Source of the DNA: JBDIVL01 sp039794405
Lineage (GTDB): Bacteria > Planctomycetota > Brocadiia > Brocadiales > Brocadiaceae
Reading direction: 5' to 3'
Assembly (NCBI GenBank): GCA_039794405.1
Contig: JBDIVL010000003.1
Coordinates: 1 to 64,000 of the forward strand
Length of the DNA stretch: 64,000 nt
The translations under genes were made by a program, and so were the position numbers. The notes under the pieces were generated by a model. It saw only the letters and a list, made by a program, of their open reading frames with translations. It was not told the origin of the DNA and did no database searches. This document shows, piece after piece, positions 1 to 9,475 of this stretch (its first letter is position 1; every line of letters starts with the position of its first letter).

Positions 1-1161
1 CCGAACTGGTTTTACACTCTGGAAGGTATTGTCTTCGCCGGTTACCACATAAGAGACTTGTACCTGCCAGGCGGTATTGACTTGCTGAAGGTGGTCACTC
101 TGTCCGATGGCATTCGTACCCAACAATTCTTGAGATGAAACAGCGTATTCGGCCAATAATCCGTAAGGCCCGTAATACCAGTAGACTTGCGGGAAAACCC
201 GGTAGTGATCGCCATCGGCGGTAAGCGAGGTCGTACCGTCTCCCAGTTTCGAATAATCGACAATCGTATTTTGGCCGTTCGGGCTGGGCAGATTATTCAG
301 CTTTTCATTATGTGGCTGTTCCCAACTGCCGCTCACGCCAACACCCAATTTATCGAGTATGGTGATGCCGCTGTGCTGGAAGGGATGTGCCCAGATGCGG
401 CCGATAAACTCCTTGTTGTCGTCAGTATCCGTATGGTTTGAGAAGCCATTGTCACCGACTCCATTGAAAACCCCGATTTGACAACTGATAAAATTTTTGA
501 AATCCAGAGGGCCGTTGTACTCCGTATCATAACCCGGCCTGGCGAACTCGCCATGCAGCATAATGCCAACATCTCGGTTGCTTGCCAGGTAAGTGGGGTA
601 TGCCCGCTCTAAGAATGTGAAATCGTTATCGCCCTGTAAACGTTCCAGACTGATAGGCACCTTTTGCTTTCCGACATTGAGACTGGCAAATGGAAAATAG
701 TGGGTATCAAAAAAGGCATCTTGCAGACGAAAGCTGCTGCCACCAAAATCAGGCATAATCTTAAAGTCGAAGTATCTGAGGAGCCTACCCTCAAGACGGA
801 TACGGGCTTGCTTGAGTTCGAACCTGTCCGGAAGATTACTACCTTCTGTCATATCTTTATCGTCTATAAAAAATTTACCGTCAGTTTGCGTAGAACCACG
901 AATATTCACGAAGCTATTACCGTCGTCATGAGAAATAAGCCGGAATCCAGTGGGTCCTACTTCTAGTTTCGGTGTCTTTGGGAGTTCCGCCTCCTTTATT
1001 GCCCGATCCGCCCTAAACCCTGCAGCCTCTTCTGACGTAATCAAGTTCTTTTCCTGGAGAAAGTCGAGCAAGTTATCTACATCTGTTTCTTCTGCACGGG
1101 ATGAAGTTGTTAAAAGTAAAAGGCCGATTATCAGCCAACCAAAAACGAAAAAAATTCTCAT
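1..1161 (-). CDS. Phosphate-selective porin O/P-like outer-membrane protein (5' part)
   Basis: Reading the reverse complement from an ATG at 1161 gives 387 codons without a stop up to the window edge, so the C-terminus is missing. A signal peptide (MRIFFVFGWLIIGLLLLTTSSRA, about 23 residues) is followed by a short helical segment (VDNLLDFLQEKNLITSEEA), then by alternating beta-strand sequence with features of the Porin_O_P family: FELKQARIRLEG, FDFKIMPDFG, VGKQKVPISLERL and RAYPTYLASNRDVGIMLHGE. The mature protein should be a trimeric outer-membrane beta-barrel channel for phosphate or other anions; the substrate cannot be read from sequence. A GAGGTG ribosome site lies about 8 bases before the ATG. 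The family is clear; specificity is inferred. Confidence 0.85.
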   Translation of the reverse strand, partial: MRIFFVFGWLIIGLLLLTTSSRAEETDVDNLLDFLQEKNLITSEEAAGFRADRAIKEAELPKTPKLEVGPTGFRLISHDDGNSFVNIRGSTQTDGKFFIDDKDMTEGSNLPDRFELKQARIRLEGRLLRYFDFKIMPDFGGSSFRLQDAFFDTHYFPFASLNVGKQKVPISLERLQGDNDFTFLERAYPTYLASNRDVGIMLHGEFARPGYDTEYNGPLDFKNFISCQIGVFNGVGDNGFSNHTDTDDNKEFIGRIWAHPFQHSGITILDKLGVGVSGSWEQPHNEKLNNLPSPNGQNTIVDYSKLGDGTTSLTADGDHYRVFPQVYWYYGPYGLLAEYAVSSQELLGTNAIGQSDHLQQVNTAWQVQVSYVVTGEDNTFQSVKPVR

Positions 1162-1267
1162 CTTTTTACACCTCGAATTTTTTATGCTTCCAGTTGACTG
1201 GTCAGTCTGTGCAAGTTATTGATAGCTTAATTTCACACCTACCGTTGTCGGATTGGTGTACTATTTT

Positions 1268-1462
1268 CTAACCGTTATCGTCTCCTTTCGGCTTTGAAGA
1301 CTTTTGTCCATCCAACCTGAACTTTTCCGTTTTATCGATTTGAACGACTTTAGAGTCATGAACCGTTATCTGAACGTAACCGTATTGTATGCTTTTTAGT
1401 GCTCTCAGGATTTGCGTTATAAGCAGGTCGTCTTTTTTCTTACTAGTTAATTCATCTTCCAT
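1268..1462 (-). CDS. YezD-like small protein (DUF2292)
   Basis: The 64-residue product has the core of the DUF2292/YezD family: an N-terminal helix (ILRALKSIQYG) followed by a beta segment GYVQITVHDSKVVQIDKTEKFRL. It is cytosolic, with no signal or membrane segment. Homologues often lie near sulfur or anion uptake genes, and their biochemical role is unknown. Here the gene lies about 100 bases upstream of the porin on the same strand, which suggests, without proof, a common function. The charged tail (KSSKPKGDDNG) is probably disordered. Confidence 0.7.
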   Translation of the reverse strand: MEDELTSKKKDDLLITQILRALKSIQYGYVQITVHDSKVVQIDKTEKFRLDGQKSSKPKGDDNG

Positions 1463-1684
1463 TTAACTTGTCCCGGTATCATTGTATATATAGTCTACCA
1501 ATATAGTAGGATATATATGAAAAAAATTTGTGACCTATGAAATGCTTTATCTGTGAGATATGGTAAATTTGATATATCCATAATCTTTCGTTCAATTCTA
1601 TTAGTTCTGTATATTTAGTAGACAATATAATAGTGTTTATTACTATTGTCAAATATTTTTCATACAATTTAGCTTGAAATATGC

Positions 1685-3886
1685 TCAGAGAAGTGAAATA
1701 CGTTTCAATAATAGGGAGTTGATTACTACTGAAACTGAAGAAAAGGCCATGGCCAATCCTGCATATTCTGGCTTCAGGCTTATTCCGAAAAATGGATACA
1801 TGACTCCGGCCGCGATAGGAATTCCAATTACATTGTAAAAAAATGCCCAGAAAAGGTTTTGCTTTATTTTCGATAGTGTTTTTCTCCCCAGTTGAATGGC
1901 TTTTACCACATCCATCATATCGTTTCTTATTAAGATAATATCGCCCGTTTCTTTTGCGATGTCGGTTCCTGCACCGATAGCAATTCCCACGTCCGACTGT
2001 GCTAAAGCAGGAGCATCATTAATGCCATCGCCAACCATTCCAACGATAATACCGTTTCCTTGAAGGTTTTTTATAATCTCCATCTTTTCTGCAGGGAGTA
2101 CCCTGGCACGGTATTCCTCAATGCCAACTTCTGACGCCACTGACTTTGCTACCTGTTCGGCATCACCCGTTATCATTAAGGCTCGTATATTCATCTGTTT
2201 TAACCGTGTTACAACATCCCGCGCATTGTGTTTTATTTTATCCCTAAGACCCAAAACGCCTTTGAGCTCTCCGTCATAAGCCACATATATGAGAGATCTT
2301 CCATGAGTTTCTAATTCGCCAGTCCTGTCCTGTACTCCATTCACGGCAATTCCATGCGATATCATGAGCCCTTTATTTCCAATGAACAGGTCCTTTCCTT
2401 TGTAATGGCAGGCAATACCGCTTCCTGTTTCTTCGTGAAAATTCTGGACGATATCCCATGCAAGTCTCCTCCTTTTTGCCTCTTCCACAATTGATTGAGC
2501 GAGGGGATGATTTGAATGAGCGCATCCGGCCGCTGCAAGGGTAATGAGTTCTGTTTCGTGAACCGTCCTTGCCTGAACAAGGTCTGTGACTTCAAAATGC
2601 CCCTCAGTAAGTGTCCCTGTCTTATCCAGGACGATTACATTGGTTTCTGCAATCCTTTCAAGGGCGCTGGCACGTTTAATAAGAATAGAAGAATCGAGAC
2701 CTACACCACTGCCGACTATAATAGCCGTCGGGGTCGCAAGACCGAGGGAGCACGGGCATGCTATTACCAGCACCGCAATTGCCGTCTTTAATGCCCATAC
2801 AAATTGCTGCTCTCCGATAAAGGTGTAAAAGAAAAAATACCAGCAGGCAAAGGTTAAGAGGGCTAAGCTTACCACCGATGGGACAAATATGCTTGATACC
2901 TTATCCGCAAATCGCTGGATAGGAGCTTTATCCATCTGGGCCTCTTCAACCATATTGATAATTTGCGATAAAACGGTCTCTTCACCTACCCGGGTAGTCT
3001 TTACCATGAGAATGCCGGTCTTATTTACCGTAGCTCCAATTACTATGTCACCTTTTTGTTTTACAACTGGTATTGATTCGCCCGTTACCATGGATTCATC
3101 TACTGATGATATCCCTTCGATGATCTCACCATCTACGGGAATGATCTCACCTGCCCTGACTACCACCGTATCTCCTAAACGAAGGGAGGATGCGCTCACC
3201 TCTGATTCCTTTCCTTCCGGTGTTAGGAGCCGCGCCTTGTCGGTCTGTAATTTCGCAAGTTTTTGCAATGTTTGGCCTGCCCTTCCCCTTACCCGCTCTT
3301 CTAAATATTTTCCAGCACGAATAAAGGCAATCAACATCACTGCTGTCTCAAAGAATGCATGACCTGACATACCGAAAACACCAAACAATGCTATTACACT
3401 GTAAATATAAGCGGATATAACGCTTATTGAAACAAGAACATCCATGTTTGCAGAAAGGTTTTTTATGGATTTATAGGCGCTTATAAAGAAATCCATCCCT
3501 GGCCCCATTAACGTTGCAGTAGCAATAATCATTAAGGTGTACGGTATATAGGGATGTATTGAGGCGGGTAGAGGTACATACATCAATACCATCATAATAA
3601 CGGAGGCAATGATACTCGAAATGAGCCAGCTCATCTGGATAGATGTCTTTTGGGCCTGGTCTAACCGAAACCGTTCCTTTGCTGTATATCCAGCATCTTT
3701 TACCCGATTGAAAATGGAGGCTTTGTTCGTAATACCGGTGTCGTAGGTTACAATCCCCGTTGCATTGGAAAAATTGACCCGAACGGATCTAACGCCTTTC
3801 AGATCTTTAAGTCTTCGTTCAATTGTCGTGGCACAATTTACACAATGCATGCCGGAGATATTAAATTTTATCGTTTGTTCAGCCAT
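1685..3886 (-). CDS. copA: Copper-translocating P1B-type ATPase
   Basis: A 733-residue inner-membrane pump expected to export Cu(I) at the expense of ATP. One N-terminal heavy-metal-associated domain carries GMHCVNC (C15, C18). The core then shows the actuator TGES, the membrane metal-binding CPC in IACPCSLGLATPTA, the phosphorylation site DKTGTLTEG, and the hinge GDGINDAPALAQSD. Length and order match bacterial CopA. The CPC motif and single CxxC domain favour copper over zinc or cadmium. No copper chaperone or CueR/CsoR-type regulator is adjacent. The start is set by the HMA domain; the ribosome site is weak. Confidence 0.95.
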   Translation of the reverse strand: MAEQTIKFNISGMHCVNCATTIERRLKDLKGVRSVRVNFSNATGIVTYDTGITNKASIFNRVKDAGYTAKERFRLDQAQKTSIQMSWLISSIIASVIMMVLMYVPLPASIHPYIPYTLMIIATATLMGPGMDFFISAYKSIKNLSANMDVLVSISVISAYIYSVIALFGVFGMSGHAFFETAVMLIAFIRAGKYLEERVRGRAGQTLQKLAKLQTDKARLLTPEGKESEVSASSLRLGDTVVVRAGEIIPVDGEIIEGISSVDESMVTGESIPVVKQKGDIVIGATVNKTGILMVKTTRVGEETVLSQIINMVEEAQMDKAPIQRFADKVSSIFVPSVVSLALLTFACWYFFFYTFIGEQQFVWALKTAIAVLVIACPCSLGLATPTAIIVGSGVGLDSSILIKRASALERIAETNVIVLDKTGTLTEGHFEVTDLVQARTVHETELITLAAAGCAHSNHPLAQSIVEEAKRRRLAWDIVQNFHEETGSGIACHYKGKDLFIGNKGLMISHGIAVNGVQDRTGELETHGRSLIYVAYDGELKGVLGLRDKIKHNARDVVTRLKQMNIRALMITGDAEQVAKSVASEVGIEEYRARVLPAEKMEIIKNLQGNGIIVGMVGDGINDAPALAQSDVGIAIGAGTDIAKETGDIILIRNDMMDVVKAIQLGRKTLSKIKQNLFWAFFYNVIGIPIAAGVMYPFFGISLKPEYAGLAMAFSSVSVVINSLLLKRISLL

Positions 3887-4323
3887 AAATTAACCGTAGA
3901 GGAATTTCAAAGAGATACGTAAAACGAATAGTATATTTTGTGAGGGGCGTTGAAGTATTGTATAGGGTATAATATTCAGAAGAATAGCTTGTGCGAACTT
4001 AAGAGAATCTAGGTGATGTTTTTCCGGGAGTTAACGTTCGTTTCTTTTTCAACTTGGCGTTAGTATTTATTAATAACGAGCGAGGCGAAGCCTCAAACTT
4101 ATAAAAGAGCTTGAAACCACAGATTTCACGGATTACACAGATTTCGGTAGATGAGTAAATGGGCAGATGGGTTAAATACTCATTCATCCATTCACTCATC
4201 TCCCCATCCCCTAACTTGAGAACTTTATCTATGGAATATGTGCAATCTGTGGTTCCGGTAATTTCTTCTCAAAATTGACCCATGTGTGAAGATACATCGG
4301 GTATAAAGTATTGAAATACAATT
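3887..4323. other. Intergenic stretch without a supported gene
   Basis: No convincing reading frame is seen between the copA start and the end of the CBS gene. The stretch holds low-complexity sequence: an ACAGATTTCACGGATTACAC phrase near 4119, a related 'gcaatctgtggtt' phrase near 4241, and runs of ATGAGTGAATGG-like sequence near 4160-4200. These look like degenerate repeats. The copA promoter should lie near 3890-3960. Confidence 0.5.
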
Positions 4324-4731
4324 CTAATCGGCGCAAACTGTTACAAACTCAGGTTCCACAATACTGTTGAGAATATCACACCGGGAGATTACTCCTATAA
4401 GATTACCGTTCCTTACTACAGGGACCCGAATAATATTATGTGTTGTCATAAGGTTTATGACCTCCTCAATTGGAGTATCTTCAGATACACATATAGGATT
4501 TTTTGACATAATACCTTCTGCCGTTACTTGTTCCAGTGTCTTTCCATCCCTTAAGGCTTTTAAAAGATCAAATTCACTTACCACCCCGACAACCTTTCCT
4601 GCATCGTCTACAACAGGTAGCCCGCTGTACATGCCGGATAATAATTTAACTGCCAGATCCCTGCCAATTGTTTTTTTCTTCGCTGCAGTAACAATTTTAT
4701 TCATGATATCTTTTGCCGTTTTCTTTGCCAT
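4324..4731 (-). CDS. Tandem CBS-domain protein
   Basis: A 135-residue protein consisting of two CBS motifs (about residues 7-68 and 75-130), forming one Bateman module. The signature segments are GLPVVDDAGKVVGVVSEFDLLKAL and IIRVPVVRNGNLIGVISRCDIL. Such stand-alone modules bind adenine nucleotides and usually sense energy state for a partner, which is not identifiable here. A strong AAGGAGG site precedes the ATG. It is transcribed divergently from hslVU, with a palindrome-rich spacer between them. Confidence 0.9.
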   Translation of the reverse strand: MAKKTAKDIMNKIVTAAKKKTIGRDLAVKLLSGMYSGLPVVDDAGKVVGVVSEFDLLKALRDGKTLEQVTAEGIMSKNPICVSEDTPIEEVINLMTTHNIIRVPVVRNGNLIGVISRCDILNSIVEPEFVTVCAD

Positions 4732-4769
4732 AAAATATCCCTCCTTTCAACTGAATACATGCATGGGAT

Positions 4770-4847
4770 AGCAACCCTAAAAGGTTGCTCTACAAGGTTG
4801 GTTCAATCGTGGACATTGAACCAACCCTGAACGAAGCGGTGCTTCGT
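4770..4847. repeat. Cluster of three perfect palindromes
   Basis: Three hairpins follow each other: AGCAACC/GGTTGCT (4770-4789), GGTTGGTTCAAT/ATTGAACCAACC (4796-4826, 12 bp stem, 7-nt loop) and ACGAAGC/GCTTCGT (4831-4847). The middle one belongs to a family found at several other intergenic positions in the window. They lie in the divergent spacer between the CBS gene and hslV, so they could be simple mobile repeats or affect either promoter. Confidence 0.7.
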
Positions 4848-5051
4848 TCTGCAACTTTGAAATTCTTATACGTATACTTTGCTATTATACGTTCGATTCA
4901 TTGTTTGTCAAATAATTAAGAAGAGAGAAAACCCTTGATAACTTTTTCATAACTTGATAATATTTGTTTCTTAGTTTTAAATTTGTAGGATGAGGTTTAA
5001 CTCCTTTTCCTACCTTAGTCTGTGAAAATATTCTGCAGTTTTATACAAAGG

Positions 5052-5603
5052 ATGGATTTCTCTTTGAAGCCTACCATTTTATCTACAACGATTCTTGCAG
5101 TGAGAAGGGATAAACAAGTTGCCATTGGCGGCGACGGCCAGGTAACTATGAATGCCACCGTGGTAAAACAGGAAGCGAAAAAAATCCGAAGGCTTTACCA
5201 TGATAAGGTTATTATCGGCTTTGCCGGTTCGTCAGCAGACTCTTTTGCCCTTATGGAAAGATTTGATGCAAAACTTGAACAATATCAGGGAAATGTCCTG
5301 CGAAGTGCTCATGAGCTGGCTAAAGAATGGCGAACAGATAAAGTGCTGAGACGATTGGAGTCCTTGCTCGTTGTGGTAGATAAGCAGTATTCTTTTTTGA
5401 TTTCTGGCAGTGGTGATGTAATTGAACCTGACGATGGTATTATCGGTGTTGGTTCTGGCGGGTCTTATGCGATTGCCGCAGCAAGGGCGTTAATAAAGCA
5501 TACCCAACTGAGTGCGAGGGAGATCGTGGAAGAAGCCCTCAACATCGCAGCAGATATTTGTGTATACACGAATAAGAATATCAAGGTGGAGGAGATTAAG
5601 TAG
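5052..5603 (+). CDS. hslV: ATP-dependent protease subunit HslV
   Basis: The proteasome-like threonine peptidase of the HslVU (ClpQY) complex. The segment STTILAVRRDKQVAIGGDGQVT contains the N-terminal catalytic Thr of the mature enzyme and the conserved Gly-rich turn; GSGGSYAIAAARALI and the C-terminal NIAADICVYTN are also typical. I chose the ATG at 5052, which gives a short propeptide (MDFSLKPTILS) before the catalytic Thr, as in several non-enterobacterial HslVs. A GTG at 5022 in the same frame would add ten residues. The stop overlaps the hslU start by one base, so the two are translationally coupled. Confidence 0.95.
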   Translation: MDFSLKPTILSTTILAVRRDKQVAIGGDGQVTMNATVVKQEAKKIRRLYHDKVIIGFAGSSADSFALMERFDAKLEQYQGNVLRSAHELAKEWRTDKVLRRLESLLVVVDKQYSFLISGSGDVIEPDDGIIGVGSGGSYAIAAARALIKHTQLSAREIVEEALNIAADICVYTNKNIKVEEIK

Positions 5604-6937
5604 TGAATGAATTAACACCCCGCAAGATTGTTGAGGAGCTCGATAAATATATTATTGGCCAAAAAAATGCCAAGCGTGCTGTTGCAATCGCCATCCGGAA
5701 CCGATGGCGCAGACATCAACTTTCCAATGAACTGCGTGAAGAGGTCTTGCCCAAAAACATTATCATGATCGGGCCCACCGGTGTCGGGAAGACGGAGATT
5801 GCAAGGCGCATGGCGGCCCTTGTAAAGGCCCCTTTCCTCAAGGTAGAAGCATCGAAATATACTGAAGTCGGTTACCATGGCCGTGATGTCGAGTCCATGG
5901 TACGCGACCTTACAGAGATCGGGGTGAATATGGTTAAGTCTGAGATGATACAGGGTGTTCAGGAAAAGGCAAAAAAGATGGCAGAGGAAAGACTTTTGGA
6001 TTTACTATTGCCACCAACACCCAAAAGCACTGAATCAGTCAATACTGATACCGAGGAGCAGCGCTTAAGCACCCGGGAAAAATTCCGCAAAAAATTGCAC
6101 GATGGAGAACTCTCGAATCGCACGGTGGAGCTTACCATCAGTGAAAAACCTTATGTCCTTCAGGGTTTTGTGGCGGGAATTGAAGAAATAGGCATGGATT
6201 TTCAGAATATGCTGGAGAAAATGATGCCACCCCGTGCCCAGGTACGAAAAGTTTCAATACCGGAGGCCCAGAGAATATTAACCCAGGAAGAGGCTGAGAA
6301 GCTTGTAGACAAGGAAAAGGTAATGCAGGAAGCAATCAACAGAACAGAACAATTCGGAATTATCTTTATCGATGAAATTGATAAGATTGCAGGCCGGGAG
6401 TCTACCCATGGTCCTGATGTCTCTCGTGAAGGGGTACAAAGGGATCTGTTACCGATTGTCGATGGCACCACAGTAAATTCGAGGTATGGGATGGTGAAAA
6501 CAGACCGTATTCTTTTTATTGCCGCCGGTGCATTTCATGTATCGAAGCCCTCAGATCTCATCCCTGAGCTTCAGGGGCGATTTCCGATACGCGTGGAATT
6601 GGAAGATCTCGGTAAAGAAGAATTTTTACGTATCCTCACAGAGCCCAAGAATGCCCTCATAAAACAATACAAGGCGCTTCTGGAAACCGAAGGTATTCAA
6701 ATCCGGTTTGAGAAAGACGCTATTGAAGCTATTGCAGAGATTGCCGTACAGGTTAACAAACGTACCCAGAACATCGGTGCACGAAGGTTGCACACCGTTA
6801 TGGAAAAACTGCTTGAGGATATTTCTTTCGATTCTCCTGAAAAGAAAGGCACAGATATTGTTATTAATGCGGGATATGTTCATGATAAACTACAAGCCAT
6901 AGCAAAGGATGAGGATTTGAGCAGGTATATTTTGTAA
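5603..6937 (+). CDS. hslU: ATP-dependent protease ATPase subunit HslU
   Basis: The 444-residue AAA+ unfoldase of HslVU. The N-terminal TPRKIVEELDKYIIGQKNAKRAVAIAIRNRWRR is diagnostic. Walker A is GPTGVGKTEIARR, Walker B is IIFIDEIDKI, the pore motif lies in KYTEVGYHGRDVESM, and the C-terminus DLSRYIL is the tail that inserts into HslV. The start is GTG, overlapping the hslV stop by one base. The inserted I-domain is present (about residues 110-230). Regulation, possibly heat shock, is not visible. Confidence 0.97.
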   Translation: MNELTPRKIVEELDKYIIGQKNAKRAVAIAIRNRWRRHQLSNELREEVLPKNIIMIGPTGVGKTEIARRMAALVKAPFLKVEASKYTEVGYHGRDVESMVRDLTEIGVNMVKSEMIQGVQEKAKKMAEERLLDLLLPPTPKSTESVNTDTEEQRLSTREKFRKKLHDGELSNRTVELTISEKPYVLQGFVAGIEEIGMDFQNMLEKMMPPRAQVRKVSIPEAQRILTQEEAEKLVDKEKVMQEAINRTEQFGIIFIDEIDKIAGRESTHGPDVSREGVQRDLLPIVDGTTVNSRYGMVKTDRILFIAAGAFHVSKPSDLIPELQGRFPIRVELEDLGKEEFLRILTEPKNALIKQYKALLETEGIQIRFEKDAIEAIAEIAVQVNKRTQNIGARRLHTVMEKLLEDISFDSPEKKGTDIVINAGYVHDKLQAIAKDEDLSRYIL

Positions 6938-7237
6938 AATTATCCATGTAGGGGGCAGGTTTCAAACCTGCCCCTACAACTACAACAGAACGTTGAAATT
7001 CTTAAACTTTTAATTAGGCCTTCGGTAACTTCTTGTGTTGCTCACCCTCCACGTGTCTCCCTCTGTATTCTCTTCCCTTTATCCTCCTCATTGATGAGAA
7101 TAGAGCGGAAGGTATGTAGGATGTGTCCTGTTATACAATCAAGGGTAAAGCCTTAAACTACCGGGTAGGAACTACAAAACGTAACGAATATTTTCAAGCT
7201 TACCAATTACACCCTCAGGTAGAGAGGTATTTTTCCT
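6938..7237. other. Intergenic stretch with one strong palindrome
   Basis: No gene is visible. A 30-nt inverted repeat, GTAGGGGGCAGGTTT / AAACCTGCCCCTAC (6948-6977), begins 10 bases after the hslU stop. It could end hslVU transcription, although no T-tract follows, or be a REP-like repeat. The rest looks like degenerate intergenic repeat, including a TTCTTAAACTTTTAATTAGG phrase near 7000. Confidence 0.5.
6948..6977. repeat. Palindromic repeat after hslU
   Basis: Arms GTAGGGGGCAGGTTT and AAACCTGCCCCTAC pair almost perfectly around a one-base turn, with one extra G on the left. The form and position suggest a REP-like element or a factor-dependent termination hairpin. Confidence 0.7.
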
Positions 7238-7951
7238 GTGAAACCAATTATTGGCATCAATTGTGATTTTGAAGAGGGAAGTAGGCTTCCCTATTCTTTT
7301 GTCAATAGAGATTATCCTGAAGCCGTTATCGCAGCGGGTGGCATTCCCCTATTGCTTCCTATAATAAGGGACAGGAATGATGTAAAATGTCTTTTGGAAA
7401 AGATAGACGGTTTGCTTCTTACGGGAGGAAATGATGTACCACCTCAACGTTATAGACAGGAAAGGCGTGCAGAAACCGTATGTGTTCACCCGGACAAGGA
7501 TATTTCTGATAGTATTCTCACACAGACCGCCCTGCAGATGAAAAAGCCAATTCTGGCTATATGCTATGGCACCCAGTTAGTAAATGTTTCTTTGGGTGGT
7601 TCTCTCTTTCAGGATATTCCATCTGAGTATAAAACATCTATTGTTCATAGAGAATTACAGGATGTCCAATATACCCATTCTGTAAGGATAGAAAAAGATT
7701 CATTCCTTTATGAAATCGTCGGTGTTCGTGAAATAAAAACCAACAGTAGCCATCATCAGGCGGTTCATACGTTGGGTAGGGACTTAAAGGATACAGCTCA
7801 TACTGAAGATGGTATTATTGAAGCTATTGAATGCAGAGATTATCCGTTTCTTGTGGGTGTACAGTGGCATCCTGAACGGATGGTAAATCATCCATGTCAT
7901 GCGGCCTTATTTAAGGCCCTGGTTTATGCTTCTCTGTATCGCCCACAGTAG
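7238..7951 (+). CDS. Class-I glutamine amidotransferase (peptidase C26, PuuD-like)
   Basis: A 237-residue cytosolic protein of the gamma-glutamyl-gamma-aminobutyrate hydrolase family. It starts with the family signature KPIIGINCDFEEG. The nucleophile lies in ILAICYGTQLVNVSLGGSLFQDI, and the catalytic His/Glu in GVQWHPERM. The second Cys-elbow Gly of most members is Thr here (CYGTQ). PuuD homologues hydrolyse gamma-glutamyl isopeptide bonds, but no putrescine genes are adjacent, so the substrate is open. The start is GTG with an AGAGAGG site about 10 bases upstream. Confidence 0.88.
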   Translation: MKPIIGINCDFEEGSRLPYSFVNRDYPEAVIAAGGIPLLLPIIRDRNDVKCLLEKIDGLLLTGGNDVPPQRYRQERRAETVCVHPDKDISDSILTQTALQMKKPILAICYGTQLVNVSLGGSLFQDIPSEYKTSIVHRELQDVQYTHSVRIEKDSFLYEIVGVREIKTNSSHHQAVHTLGRDLKDTAHTEDGIIEAIECRDYPFLVGVQWHPERMVNHPCHAALFKALVYASLYRPQ

Positions 7952-7986
7952 CAAATGTACTGATGTCGTATTGCAATAACATTATC

Positions 7987-8403
7987 CTAATTGCACCCTT
8001 TACAAGTACCATAAAAGGATATGTGAAATCCGGAGACTGTATAATCATTTTTAAGGGAATCTGGCAATTTAATGTGTGATGAAAAATCTTCAGAGATATC
8101 GAGTATTTTTTTGCAGGTGGAACAGATCATATGATGGTGGGTTTTCGTATTGGGGTCATAGTGCTTGCGGTCTTCGTCAATGGTAAGCTCTTTAACTTCT
8201 CCTAAGTCCCTTAAGGTTTCCAGGGTTTTGTAAATTGTGGTAAACGATACCGTAGGATAGATCTTTTTCACTTTTTTATAAATTTCTTCTGCAGACGGAT
8301 GAGATTCGTTATTTTCCAGGATTTTGAAGATCATTAACCGCTGCGGGGTTATTTTCATACCGTGATTTCTTAGTACTTTGGTTAATTGTTCTGCCGTTTC
8401 CAT
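7987..8403 (-). CDS. Fur/PerR-family transcriptional regulator
   Basis: A 138-residue metalloregulator. An N-terminal winged helix (ITPQRLMIFKILENNESHPSAEEIYKKVKKIYPTVSFTTIYKTLETL) is followed by the dimerisation domain with KHYDPNTKTHHHMICSTCKKI and a terminal CKGC. The two CxxC pairs form the structural zinc site. The H-x-D/HHH pattern and acidic residues resemble PerR, but Fur cannot be excluded. It is transcribed divergently from dapF across an AT-rich spacer, where autoregulation would be expected; I could not identify a clear Fur box. Confidence 0.92.
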   Translation of the reverse strand: METAEQLTKVLRNHGMKITPQRLMIFKILENNESHPSAEEIYKKVKKIYPTVSFTTIYKTLETLRDLGEVKELTIDEDRKHYDPNTKTHHHMICSTCKKILDISEDFSSHIKLPDSLKNDYTVSGFHISFYGTCKGCN

Positions 8404-8580
8404 AAAGACACTTTTTTATAAATAAAAATGGTTGTTAGGTAAATCAGAATATTATTTAAATATTCGGGAGATGTCAATAAAAATATAAAAATAGCCAAAT
8501 TGCCTTGAAAACCTTTAAAATATGGGTAAAATGAGAAAAATTACTTATAAACAAGTAGAGAAAATTATGGAAATACAATC

Positions 8581-9420
8581 ATGAAATTCACAAAAATGCA
8601 TGGGATTGGTAATGATTATGTTTACATCAACTGTTTTGAAGAAAAGGTTAAGGACCCTGCGAAACTTGCTCCAGTTGTCAGTGACAGGCATTTTGGTGTA
8701 GGATCCGATGGCCTTATCCTTATCTTGCCATCGAGAGTTGCTGACTGCAGGATGCGTATCTTTAATGCCGATGGCAGCGAGGCTCAAATGTGCGGCAATG
8801 GTATCCGGTGCGTTGCAAAATATGTGTATGATCATAATATTGTCCAGAAGAACCCGCTTACCGTAGAAACCCTTGCAGGCATTAAGACAATCCAACTTTT
8901 TATCGAAAATGGGAAAGCATCCGGTGCAAGGGTAAACATGGGGAAGCCCAGACTCATGCGATCAGAGATTCCCATGATCGGGAAAGAGACACCCGTGATT
9001 GATGAGGTATTGATGGTCAACAAGGGGGTGTCATTTCGAATTACGTGCGTTTCAATGGGAAATCCGCACTGTATCATTTTTGTCAACAACTTCGATAAGA
9101 TTGATATATCAAAGCATGGTAAAGAGATTGAATGTCATCACCTGTTTCCAGAGAGAATAAATGTTCATTTTGTACAGGTTCACGACTCGAAAGAGGTTAC
9201 TATGAAAACATGGGAACGCGGTTCAGGATTAACTCTGGCCTGCGGTACCGGGGCATCGGCTGTATGCGTTGCAGGTGTTCTTAATAAAAAGGTCGAACGT
9301 AAAGTTCTTGCGCATCTCCCCGGGGGCGATTTAGAACTGGAATGGGCAGAAGATGGCAATGTTTACATGACAGGTTCGGCTACGGAAGTATTTACAGGGG
9401 GATGGTTGTTATACTCCTAA
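8581..9420 (+). CDS. dapF: Diaminopimelate epimerase
   Basis: Converts LL- to meso-diaminopimelate for lysine and peptidoglycan synthesis. The 279-residue product begins MKFTKMHGIGNDYVYIN. It carries both active-site cysteines in the expected contexts, MCGNGIRCVAKYV and ACGTGASAVCVAG. Length and order are normal. meso-DAP supply fits a peptidoglycan-containing Gram-negative. A copy of the gene-end hairpin repeat follows 55 bases after the stop. Confidence 0.97.
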   Translation: MKFTKMHGIGNDYVYINCFEEKVKDPAKLAPVVSDRHFGVGSDGLILILPSRVADCRMRIFNADGSEAQMCGNGIRCVAKYVYDHNIVQKNPLTVETLAGIKTIQLFIENGKASGARVNMGKPRLMRSEIPMIGKETPVIDEVLMVNKGVSFRITCVSMGNPHCIIFVNNFDKIDISKHGKEIECHHLFPERINVHFVQVHDSKEVTMKTWERGSGLTLACGTGASAVCVAGVLNKKVERKVLAHLPGGDLELEWAEDGNVYMTGSATEVFTGGWLLYS

Positions 9421-9475
9421 CCCGAACGAATCTGAAGCGTAATGTAGTATTATTCCGTATTAAATACTTTCTCTG

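Noticed and set aside
664..966. 100-codon plus frame
   Set aside because: It is antisense to the porin gene, whose reverse-strand frame is continuous and family-like.
1479..1667. 62-codon minus frame in AT-rich spacer
   Set aside because: Composition is that of random AT-rich DNA, with no ribosome site and no family resemblance.
3999..4199. 66-codon minus frame
   Set aside because: Built from degenerate repeat phrases; no protein signal.
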